Below are positions 9,330-17,358 of a stretch of DNA of 39,990 nucleotides, piece by piece. The stretch is from positions 1-39,990 of the forward strand of contig JAFAQT010000053.1 of NCBI GenBank assembly GCA_019246215.1, read 5' to 3'. This stretch comes from Verrucomicrobiota bacterium. GTDB taxonomy: Bacteria > Verrucomicrobiota > Verrucomicrobiia > Chthoniobacterales > JAFAMB01. Under the pieces are notes generated by a model. That model was not told the DNA's origin. It ran no database searches and saw nothing but the letters and a program-made list of their open reading frames with translations. The translations under genes were made by a program, and so were the position numbers. Every line of letters begins with the position of its first letter. The first letter of the stretch is position 1.

Positions 9330-11120
9330 ATGACTTCACTCGGACAAATTATTGCCGCCATCGAGAACTACCGGCATTCCGGTCTTGGCCAAGTGCAAAA
9401 GGCGCGTACTGACCGCGATTTGGGGGAACGGATGTTGCAAACATGGCGAGAAGCCAAGGACAAAATTGGTTTTACCGTGACTCCGACGGGACTACGTCTA
9501 CCGCGTCTGGCCTTACCAGACCTGGATGAGCCCGGAGAAATTGCGCGCTTCTTGTGGGACGAGGGATTGCCGGGGGAATTTCCTTTCCTGACGAGTGCCT
9601 ATGCGGAGCAGTACCTGGATCCTGGCTCAGCGGAACCAACAGAGAACGAAAAACAACAAAGTGGCGTTAAAATCGGGAGTGAAGAACCGACGCGATTATT
9701 TGCCGGCTTGGGTCTGGCCGAGGACACTAACGCTCGATTCCATTATTTGTCGCGCAACCAACGCAGCAAACGATTGAGCACTGCGTTCGATGGTCCGACC
9801 CTTTACGGGGTTGGCGCTGGTGCTGATGGAGTTTTCGGGAAGATCGGGGAGGGTGGAGTAGCGATTGACACCATTGAGGATATGGAGCGGCTATATGCTG
9901 GGTTTGCTCTCGATCAGCCCGATGTTTCCGTTTCCATGACGATCTCTGGTCCGGCTCCGATTCTCTTGGCCATGTACGTTGCTGCGGCAAAACATCGATT
10001 CGGATCAGATGTCGCTGCCAAGTTGCGTGGCACGATCCAGGCCGACGTTCTGAAAGAGGTTCAAGCTCAGAACGAGTTGATTTTCCCGATCGAACCCTCT
10101 CTCCGCTTTCTGGCGGACATGGTAGATTATTGCTCACAACAGATGCCGAAATGGTATCCGATATCGATCAGTGGATACCACATCGCAGAAGCGGGCGCGA
10201 CACCGGTTCAGCAGGCTGCCTACACTCTTTCGAACGGGTTCGCGTACGTAGATTACTTTCGGAATCGCGGCATGGACGCGAACGTGTTCGGGCCGCGGCT
10301 TTCATTCTTTCTGGATTGCGGGCTGGATATTGAATATATCGCGCTCTTGCGCATCTGCCGGAAGATCTGGGCAATAGGAATGCGCGACGTTTATGGTGCG
10401 GACAAACGAGCGCAAACCCTGAAGCTTCACACGCAGACGAGCGGTCGATCGTTGATCGCAGCGGACTGGCCGAACAATCTCACAAGAACGGCTCTGGAGC
10501 TGATGTTGGCTTACATGAACGCGACGAATTCCTGTCATAGCAATTCGGCGGATGAGCCATTTACCACCCCGAGCGAGGAATACGCCCGTTACGCGGCTCA
10601 TGCACAGGCAATTTTGCTCGAAGAAAGCGGATTATTTAAACACATGATGAACACGCTCCAGGGATCGCCCGGAATGAAGGTGGTGGGTAACGCCGTGGAA
10701 GAAGCGATCCTGGAAGAGTTCCGTGAAATCGAGCAACAGGGGGGAGTGCTGGGTGCGGTCGAGCGACGTTACCAGCGGAGCCAGATTCAGGCAGCCGGCT
10801 ACTTGTTGGAACGCCAGATCTGCAACGGGGTTCGTCCGGTGGTAGGGCTCAACCGATACAACGATCCCGACGGAAACTGGCCCGAGGTCCACATGATCCG
10901 AACGGCTAAGGAAAAGAAGCAACTTCAACGCGATCGGTTACAGGATTTTGAGAAGCGGCATGCCGGAGAGAAATTGCAGAGCCTCGATCGGCTATCAACA
11001 GTGGTTGAGCAAGGAGGCAACGTCTTCGAAGAGCTCATTTACACGGTAGAACATTGTTCACTGGGCCAGATTACGGAGCGATTCTGCGAGGTGGTTGGAA
11101 AATTTCGACCGATGGTCTGA
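9330..11120 (+). CDS. Methylmalonyl-/isobutyryl-CoA mutase family, catalytic large domain (C-terminal half of an IcmF-like mutase)
   Basis: EEPTRLFAGLGLAEDTNARFHYLSRNQRSKRLSTAFDGPTLYG, VSMTISGPAPILLAMY, SISGYHIAEAGATPVQQAAYTLSNGFAYVDYFRNRGMDANVFGPRLSFFLDCGLDIEY, QTSGRSLIAADWPNNLTRTALELMLAYMNATNSCHSNSADE. Confidence 0.92.
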   Translation: MTSLGQIIAAIENYRHSGLGQVQKARTDRDLGERMLQTWREAKDKIGFTVTPTGLRLPRLALPDLDEPGEIARFLWDEGLPGEFPFLTSAYAEQYLDPGSAEPTENEKQQSGVKIGSEEPTRLFAGLGLAEDTNARFHYLSRNQRSKRLSTAFDGPTLYGVGAGADGVFGKIGEGGVAIDTIEDMERLYAGFALDQPDVSVSMTISGPAPILLAMYVAAAKHRFGSDVAAKLRGTIQADVLKEVQAQNELIFPIEPSLRFLADMVDYCSQQMPKWYPISISGYHIAEAGATPVQQAAYTLSNGFAYVDYFRNRGMDANVFGPRLSFFLDCGLDIEYIALLRICRKIWAIGMRDVYGADKRAQTLKLHTQTSGRSLIAADWPNNLTRTALELMLAYMNATNSCHSNSADEPFTTPSEEYARYAAHAQAILLEESGLFKHMMNTLQGSPGMKVVGNAVEEAILEEFREIEQQGGVLGAVERRYQRSQIQAAGYLLERQICNGVRPVVGLNRYNDPDGNWPEVHMIRTAKEKKQLQRDRLQDFEKRHAGEKLQSLDRLSTVVEQGGNVFEELIYTVEHCSLGQITERFCEVVGKFRPMV

Positions 11121-11336
11121 TGTAGACCCGGTCGGCGGATTGCGTGTGAGCGTGTTGGCAGACTCCGGTATCGGAGGAAGCAAAGGTCCCGAAGACGGAA
11201 GGTCTCCGTAGCTGCACCTGGAGATCAACCGATTTGGTTCTCAGGAGCCAGAGCGAAACGCTGCGCTTACAAAAAGGCAACCGTTGCTGCGCGGCGTAAC
11301 CGCGAATGATGGTTCTACGTCTGCACTGGTAACGAT

Positions 11337-11576
11337 ATGAAAAAAATTTTTCTTGTTTCGGCAATGATGTTTGCCGTTGCACTGACGGCTCAACCTAAGG
11401 CGCAAGCGGGTATCTTCGTGCGCTTCGGTCTGCCGATCCCGGTCCCTGTTCCGTACTTTTATGGTCCAGCGTATTACCCGGGCGGCTATTACTATGGTCC
11501 TTACGGGTACGAGTACTACAGGCGACCTTATTGGCACGATCGGTATTGGAGTCACGGACATTGGTGTTATCGCTAA
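11337..11576 (+). CDS. Small secreted Tyr/Pro/Gly-rich protein
   Basis: MKKIFLVSAMMFAVALTAQPKAQA signal peptide, then GIFVRFGLPIPVPVPYFYGPAYYPGGYYYGPYGYEYYRRPYWHDRYWSHGHWCYR. Confidence 0.7.
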   Translation: MKKIFLVSAMMFAVALTAQPKAQAGIFVRFGLPIPVPVPYFYGPAYYPGGYYYGPYGYEYYRRPYWHDRYWSHGHWCYR

Positions 11577-11902
11577 GCTATCTTCTCGATACGCTCTGCT
11601 GGGATTGGGCAAACAGCAACAATCCAGAAGAGTGAATTCAATTGCACCTCGAACCTCTCCGCATCGTTCGAGCCGATATCATATCTGATCGATCCAGCTG
11701 AGCTGAGGGGTGATCAGGAAGCTCGAGTCCAAGGGTCGCTAAGGTAATCGAGACGCTAAAGTGCTTTCTGAATTGGCGTACTGCTACCCGCTGAAGGCTG
11801 TAACGCGGCGATAGGGGAGTCGCCAGGCAGGCTTCCTCAAGGAGATCGGGCGTAACAGGGCTGAGCGATATCTCGGGGAAGCGAGGACAGTGCGGATATC
11901 TC

Positions 11903-11931
11903 TTGACCTGGAGGAGCGAAGTTAATACTTT
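11903..11931 (+). promoter_or_regulatory. Candidate sigma70-like promoter of the sugar ABC operon
   Basis: TTGACC (11903-11908), 17 bp spacer, TACTTT (11926-11931); operator palindrome immediately downstream. Confidence 0.4.
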
Positions 11932-11935
11932 AGTA

Positions 11936-11947
11936 GCAAACGTTTGC
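11936..11947. promoter_or_regulatory. LacI-family operator-like palindrome
   Basis: GCAAACGTTTGC, perfect 12-bp palindrome with central CG, ~240 bp upstream of the substrate-binding protein gene. Confidence 0.75.
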
Positions 11948-12183
11948 GCGAACGGTGCGCTTATCGTTTAAACCAAAGTTTCAATCCCCTCCGGAACGAA
12001 CCGTCCACTGCGTCCGCCTGGGCGTCGCGGTGCTGTTCTTCCTCAAGTTTATGAAAGCTGTCTTGCCAAAGAGGTTGATCAAACCCTTCATTCTGCGCCC
12101 GAGCGGCGACTCGTTCGCGGCGATCCACAGTCAACAACATCATCTATCCCTCCTTCTCATCCGACCAATTGGAGAACTATCCC

Positions 12184-13125
12184 ATGACTAGAATAAACAA
12201 ACCGTTCAGAACTCTGCTTCTGGGGATCGGCTTCGCGTTGAGCTGTCTCACTTTCGGGTATGCGCAGGATAAGAAACCAGTGATCGGGCTGGTGATGAAA
12301 TCGCTTGCGAACGAATTCTTTAAGGATATGCAGGAAGGCGCGGTCAAACATGTCCAGGAACGTGGAGACTTAACCCTTCTCCCGGTCGGGATGCATTCCG
12401 AGACGGACATCGATACTCAAGTCAATGCCGTCGAAAATTTTATCACCAAGAAAGTCGACGGAATCGTGATCGCGCCTGCGGATTCACGCGCTCTAGTCCC
12501 GCCTGTAGCGCGCGCAATCAAAGCCGGTATTGTGGTGATTAACATTGATGTCGCGCTTGACGACGCAGCCAAGAAGCAGGCTGGTGTGGACTTAGCTTTC
12601 GTCGGCCCCGACAATCGAGCTGGAGCCAAGATGTCGGGAGACGTGTTAGCCAAGGCGCTTGGATCTGGCGGCAAAGTTGTTATCATCGAGGGAAATCCGG
12701 GGGCTGACAACGCTCAACAGCGCAAACTTGGATTTGACGATGCAGTCAAAGAAGGCAAGCTCGATCTGTTGGATTCCCGTACGGCGCATTGGGAGACGGA
12801 GGAAGCAAATACTGTCTTCACGAATATGCTGACGGCGCATCCCGACATTCAGGGAGTGATGGCAGCCAACGATTCAATGGCACTTGGAGTGATCAAGGCG
12901 ATCGATGCAGCGGGCAAGTCGGGAAAGATCCAGGTCGTCGGCTTCGACAACATCCCCGCCGTCCAGCCGCTGCTCAAGGAACACAAATTGCTAGCGACCA
13001 TCGACCAGTTCGGCAGCAAAATGGCTGCCAACGGAATTGACTACGCAATGAAAGCTTTGAAAGGGGAGAAGCTCTCAGGCTGGATCAAGACGCCGATCGA
13101 GTTAGTGACTGCCCCGGCGAACTAA
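12184..13125 (+). CDS. Ribose-type sugar ABC transporter substrate-binding protein
   Basis: Signal peptide, KPVIGLVMKSLANEFFKDMQEGA, VDGIVIAPADSRALVPPV, IQVVGFDNIPA; GGAG 9 bp before ATG 12184. Confidence 0.92.
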   Translation: MTRINKPFRTLLLGIGFALSCLTFGYAQDKKPVIGLVMKSLANEFFKDMQEGAVKHVQERGDLTLLPVGMHSETDIDTQVNAVENFITKKVDGIVIAPADSRALVPPVARAIKAGIVVINIDVALDDAAKKQAGVDLAFVGPDNRAGAKMSGDVLAKALGSGGKVVIIEGNPGADNAQQRKLGFDDAVKEGKLDLLDSRTAHWETEEANTVFTNMLTAHPDIQGVMAANDSMALGVIKAIDAAGKSGKIQVVGFDNIPAVQPLLKEHKLLATIDQFGSKMAANGIDYAMKALKGEKLSGWIKTPIELVTAPAN

Positions 13126-13179
13126 ACTCCTGCAAGACCAGTCGCCTTGTGCCCGACCGGCTTTGCACCTTTTCCTGCC

Positions 13180-13197
13180 CAAAATACCTCTATTTTG
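13180..13197. other. AT-rich perfect hairpin between substrate-binding protein and ATPase genes
   Basis: CAAAATA-CCTC-TATTTTG. Confidence 0.4.
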
Positions 13198-13419
13198 CAG
13201 AAGGGTCAGCTGGCTTTTTCAAGGCGGTCCAGGGCGGCCTGGCGGTAAAGCGCCAATTTCTGAGTCATTGGGTCGAGCGGGTCCGGCCGCCATGGAGCAA
13301 GCCAGATCGCCATAAATGGTAAGAAATGCTTCCTCTCGGACCAGGCCGGCTCGGAACGCCTTGGAAAGCCCGTTTTGATCAGCACAAACTGCATGTTATT
13401 TTCGGGGATAGGACAATAG

Positions 13420-14973
13420 ATGGAGCCGATCCTGGAGCTGCACGGTATCTTCAAGTATTTCCCCGGAGTCACCGCACTCGAGTCCGTCGATTTTGCGCTT
13501 ACACCAGGTGAGATTCACGCGCTTGTCGGCCAAAATGGGGCCGGAAAATCTGCACTCATCAAGATTTTGAGCGGTGCTTATACGGCAGACGCCGGCGAGA
13601 TGCGTTTCCTCGGTGCTCCATACAGGCCTCGTACCCCCCTTGACGCTCTGGAAGCCGGCGTCCGCGTTGTTTACCAGGAGTTCAATCAATTGCCGTATTT
13701 GTCCGTCGCCGAGAACTTGTTATTTGAACGGCTACCGCGGCGTTTCGGCGTGATGCTAGACCGCGCCACGTTGAGGCGCCGTGCTATTGATCTGCTGAAA
13801 AGAGTAGGCCTTGAGCTCGATCCGGCGATTCGGCTCGAGCATCTTGGGATTGCACAACGCCAGCTCGTCGAAATTGCCAAGGCGCTTTCGTCGACCGGCC
13901 GATTGCTTGTCCTTGATGAGCCGACCGCGACGCTCACTCCGCGGGAGGTGACGCGATTGTTCGAGATTATTCGGAGTGTGCGTGCCTCCGGGGTGACGGT
14001 CATCTATGTTTCACACCATTTGCAAGAGATTTTCGAGCTGTGCGATCGAGTAACCGTGCTCAGGAATGGACGGCGAATCGAGAGTTTTGCCCTCTCCGAG
14101 ACAAGCGCGCCGGAGCTCGTCCGTTTAATGGTCGGGCGACCACTGGAGGCAGCGACGCACGCCATCGAGGCAGATGCTGCTGAAACGGCCAGTCCGGCTC
14201 CGACCAAACGAGAGCCGGCATTGCGTTTGGACGGGCTACGCGCTCGCGGCAGTTCGTATCCGGTCTCATTTGAGCTGAATTATGGCGAAATCTTAGGGCT
14301 TGCCGGGTTGGTCGGCTCGGGTCGAACCGAATTGCTTCGCGCAATCTTCGGTGCTGATCGACGTCACGGTGGAGAGATGTATCAGGATGGACAGCGCGTC
14401 GCATTCGCCGATCCTCTGGACGCCGTGCGGCATCGGGTTTGCCTGCTAACTGAGAATCGAAAGGAAGAGGGACTGGTCCTGGCGATGCCGCTACGGGTTA
14501 ATGTCACGCTGACCGACCTCGCTCAGGTCTCGCGCGCCGGCCTGTTGCGAGTTCAGACCGAGCGCGCAACGGCGCGGCACTGGGTCCGAGAGCTCGATGT
14601 CCGATCCAGATCTGTTGAACAGACGGCACGCGAGCTTTCAGGTGGGAACCAGCAGAAGCTGATCATCGCGAAATGGCTATTTCGGGACGCCTTGATCATC
14701 ATGCTCGATGAGCCGACCCGTGGGATCGACGTAGGAGCGAAGGCCGAGATCTACACTTTGCTGCGGCGACTGGCGAAGGTTGGCAAAGCTCTTCTGGTTG
14801 TCTCATCCGAACTTCCTGAACTGATGGTGATTTGCGATCGAATCCTTGTTCTCTCGCGCGGGAGGCTGGTGGGCGAAGTTCATCGCAACGAATTTGATGA
14901 AGAACGCATCCTGTCACTCGCCTACAGCGAGTATTTGGCAGCTAAACCGCAGGCGGAAGATCGCAGCAGCTAA
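13420..14973 (+). CDS. Ribose-type sugar ABC transporter ATP-binding protein (two ABC domains)
   Basis: GQNGAGKSALIKILSGAYTADAGEM, LDEPTATLTPREV, second half LSGGNQQKLIIAKWLFRDALIIMLDEPTRGIDVGAKAEIY; Walker A has GAGKSAL rather than GAGKSTL. Confidence 0.93.
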   Translation: MEPILELHGIFKYFPGVTALESVDFALTPGEIHALVGQNGAGKSALIKILSGAYTADAGEMRFLGAPYRPRTPLDALEAGVRVVYQEFNQLPYLSVAENLLFERLPRRFGVMLDRATLRRRAIDLLKRVGLELDPAIRLEHLGIAQRQLVEIAKALSSTGRLLVLDEPTATLTPREVTRLFEIIRSVRASGVTVIYVSHHLQEIFELCDRVTVLRNGRRIESFALSETSAPELVRLMVGRPLEAATHAIEADAAETASPAPTKREPALRLDGLRARGSSYPVSFELNYGEILGLAGLVGSGRTELLRAIFGADRRHGGEMYQDGQRVAFADPLDAVRHRVCLLTENRKEEGLVLAMPLRVNVTLTDLAQVSRAGLLRVQTERATARHWVRELDVRSRSVEQTARELSGGNQQKLIIAKWLFRDALIIMLDEPTRGIDVGAKAEIYTLLRRLAKVGKALLVVSSELPELMVICDRILVLSRGRLVGEVHRNEFDEERILSLAYSEYLAAKPQAEDRSS

Positions 14974-14986
14974 GGTCGAACGCATC

Positions 14987-16009
14987 GTGGATGAGAACCG
15001 CGGGATCTCCGACCAGGCCAAATTGGGAGGCTCCAAAACGCCGGCAAAAGCCGTTCTGCAAAGGGTGTTGCGGGAAGCCGGTATTGGAATCGCACTTGTT
15101 GTGCTGATCGCCGTTTTCTCGGCTTTCGCTCCCCATTTCATGGACGAGTCGAACGTAACGAACATCCTGACCCAGATCACAATCAATCTAATCATGGCGA
15201 CCGGGATGACCTTCGTGATCCTGATTGGCGGCATTGACCTTTCCGTCGGGTCGGTTATGGCGCTCTGTGCGATGGTGGCCGGCCTGGTTCTCAAAAGCGA
15301 GTCGGTGCCGGTCCCCGTAGCGATAGCGGCTGCAGGGTTGGCAAGCGTCATTGTCGGCATGATCTGCGGTTTCATGAATGGATTCGTCTCCAGCTTCTGG
15401 AACGTCCCATCTTTCATCGTCACCTTAGGGATGCTCAATATTGCCCGCGGTGGTGCGTTAGAGGTCACCGATGCCCGAACGTTGTTTGAGTTCCCAAATA
15501 TGTTCAACAACTTCGGGACGGCGACGCTATTCGGAGTGCCCGCGATCTTCCTAGTCGCTCTTTCGTTGGTCTTACTCGGATGGTTTGTTTTGACGCGAAC
15601 AGTGTTCGGCCGGCTCATCTATTCTATCGGCAATAATGAAGAGGCGGTGCGACTGTCGGGTCACAATACGTTCACTTTCAAGGTCGCAGCTTTCGTCATT
15701 TCCGGTCTTACCGTCGGCATTGGCGCCATTATTTATATGGCTCGACTGACGATCGCGAGTCCGATTCTCGGTACCGGCTTCGAGCTGAACGCGATTGCAG
15801 CGGTGATTATCGGTGGCACAAGCCTGAACGGCGGCCGCGGCTCGCTCATCGGAACGTTCCTCGGCGCCTGCCTGATCGGAGTCCTTGCGGACGGCCTTAT
15901 TTTGATTGGTGTCGGCGATTTCGTGCGGCAGATGATCACCGGCGGAGTTATCATCCTCGCCGTGATCCTGGACTCTTACCGAGCCAGAATTGCGGATCGG
16001 GCGCAGTAG
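14987..16009 (+). CDS. Ribose-type sugar ABC transporter permease
   Basis: TNILTQITINLIMATGMTFVILIGGIDLSVGSVMAL, GTGFELNAIAAVIIGGTSLNGGRGSLIGTFLGA; probable GTG start 14987 within ORF 14846..16009. Confidence 0.9.
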   Translation: MDENRGISDQAKLGGSKTPAKAVLQRVLREAGIGIALVVLIAVFSAFAPHFMDESNVTNILTQITINLIMATGMTFVILIGGIDLSVGSVMALCAMVAGLVLKSESVPVPVAIAAAGLASVIVGMICGFMNGFVSSFWNVPSFIVTLGMLNIARGGALEVTDARTLFEFPNMFNNFGTATLFGVPAIFLVALSLVLLGWFVLTRTVFGRLIYSIGNNEEAVRLSGHNTFTFKVAAFVISGLTVGIGAIIYMARLTIASPILGTGFELNAIAAVIIGGTSLNGGRGSLIGTFLGACLIGVLADGLILIGVGDFVRQMITGGVIILAVILDSYRARIADRAQ

Positions 16010-16017
16010 GCTTAGAG

Positions 16018-16166
16018 GTCAGGAATCAGGAGTGCAGCATACGAATTAGACATGACCCGGCACCAGATATACGGAAGTCGGCTGCTTTTGATTCGAAGTC
16101 TTCATACCAGGGAAACTGACTGAATGGAAAGCAACCGTCATTCCGTAACTCCTGAATCCTGAATTC
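16018..16166. repeat. Family A inverted-arm intergenic element, copy 3
   Basis: Left TCAGGAATCAGGAGT (~16019-16033) versus reverse complement of right arm TCAGGATTCAGGAGT: 14/15 identity. Confidence 0.6.
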
Positions 16167-16171
16167 TTTGC

Positions 16172-17197
16172 TTACTCGTGCCTGCTCAGAAGGAAGGGAG
16201 ACGCAGTGCCGGTGGATTCGCGGACCGTGAGTTCAGGAGTCATCAAAATCTTGCGCAGCCGGCCTTCCCCCCCTTTGCGGATACGCTCCAAAAGGGTTCC
16301 GGCGGCAATCTCGCCCTGCCGGCGAATCGATTGGCCGACAGTCGTCAGCGCCGGGTAGATGTAGCGGCCGAGGTCGATACCGTCAAAACCGATTACTGAC
16401 AATTGGTTCGGTACGCGAATTGCGTGCTCAGCGGCAAATCGTAGCAGGCCGATGCCCATGAGATCGTTGCTCGCAAACACCGCGGTTATCTCTGCCCTCT
16501 TCAGCAAGATGCGAGCGGCCTTGTAGCCGCCTTCTGCGGTGAAATCTCCTCTGATAACCCATTCAGGCCGAAACGGTGCGCCAGCTTCCGCGAGCGCCTT
16601 TCGATATCCATTCAGGCGGTCGGTACTGACAGTTGTGGTATCAGGTCCGGCAATACATCCGATGGATTTATGCTTCTGTTCCAGCAGGTGACGCGTGGCG
16701 AGATAGCCTCCCTTGAAATGATCGATCTGTACAATGTCAGAGGTTACCCCCTTGACTGCTCGGTCGACAATAATGATCGGCACGTTCGCTTCCCGCACAT
16801 GTTCAGCCAGTCCCAGGTCATCCCCAGCGGAACAAATGATCAGCCCATCTATGCGTTTCTCGAGCAGCACTCGCAAATAGGTTTGTTGCCGTTCGGGTTG
16901 ATCATCGGAGTTGCATAGAACTACGGTGTACCCTGCACGATAACAGATGTCTTCAATTCCCTGCGCCAATTCCGCAAAAAAAGGATTAGAACTATTGGAG
17001 ATCAGGAGCCCAATGGTACAGGTGGATTGCTGTTTCAAGGATCTCGCCACCGCACTGGGAACGTAATTCAGACGCTGGATTGCTGCTTCGACTTCACCAC
17101 GCACCTTATCGCTCACAGGCCGTGTTTTATTGATCACGTGGGAGACGGTCGTATAGGAGACTCCCGCCAAGGCAGCTACATCCTTGATAGTCGACAT
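16172..17197 (-). CDS. LacI/PurR-family transcriptional regulator
   Basis: MSTIKDVAALAGVSYTTVSHVINKTRPVSDKVRGEVEAAIQRLNYVPSAVARSL HTH; periplasmic-binding-like effector domain. Confidence 0.95.
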   Translation of the reverse strand: MSTIKDVAALAGVSYTTVSHVINKTRPVSDKVRGEVEAAIQRLNYVPSAVARSLKQQSTCTIGLLISNSSNPFFAELAQGIEDICYRAGYTVVLCNSDDQPERQQTYLRVLLEKRIDGLIICSAGDDLGLAEHVREANVPIIIVDRAVKGVTSDIVQIDHFKGGYLATRHLLEQKHKSIGCIAGPDTTTVSTDRLNGYRKALAEAGAPFRPEWVIRGDFTAEGGYKAARILLKRAEITAVFASNDLMGIGLLRFAAEHAIRVPNQLSVIGFDGIDLGRYIYPALTTVGQSIRRQGEIAAGTLLERIRKGGEGRLRKILMTPELTVRESTGTASPFLLSRHE

Positions 17198-17310
17198 GGC
17201 GAATACGGATAGGGCGGAGTTGGTCGATTAGCGCATCTGTTCATTCTGACCCATTCGAAAGACAATTAAGCGCCCAAGTGTCGAAGATTGGCATTGGGGC
17301 CGGAAGTGCC

Positions 17311-17324
17311 TGCAAACGATTGCA
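17311..17324. promoter_or_regulatory. Second LacI-type operator-like near-palindrome, upstream of the lacI-family gene
   Basis: TGCAAACGATTGCA; one mismatched pair from TGCAAACGTTTGCA; ~115 bp upstream of the regulator start. Confidence 0.5.
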
Positions 17325-17358
17325 TAAAATGCTTCTGGCACCATTCTCTTGCCGGTCG

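Noticed and set aside
11961-12143. Minus-strand 60-aa ORF in the leader of the sugar operon
   Set aside because: No recognisable domain; short and overlapped by another spurious ORF on the opposite strand.
14914-15618. Long antisense ORF (234 aa) over the permease gene
   Set aside because: Shadow ORF opposite a confidently identified ABC permease; composition reflects the reverse complement of TM codons.
16233-16245. GTTCAGGAGTCATC resembling a family A arm
   Set aside because: It is inside the LacI-family coding sequence (encoding the conserved MTPELTVRES segment) and has no inverted partner.
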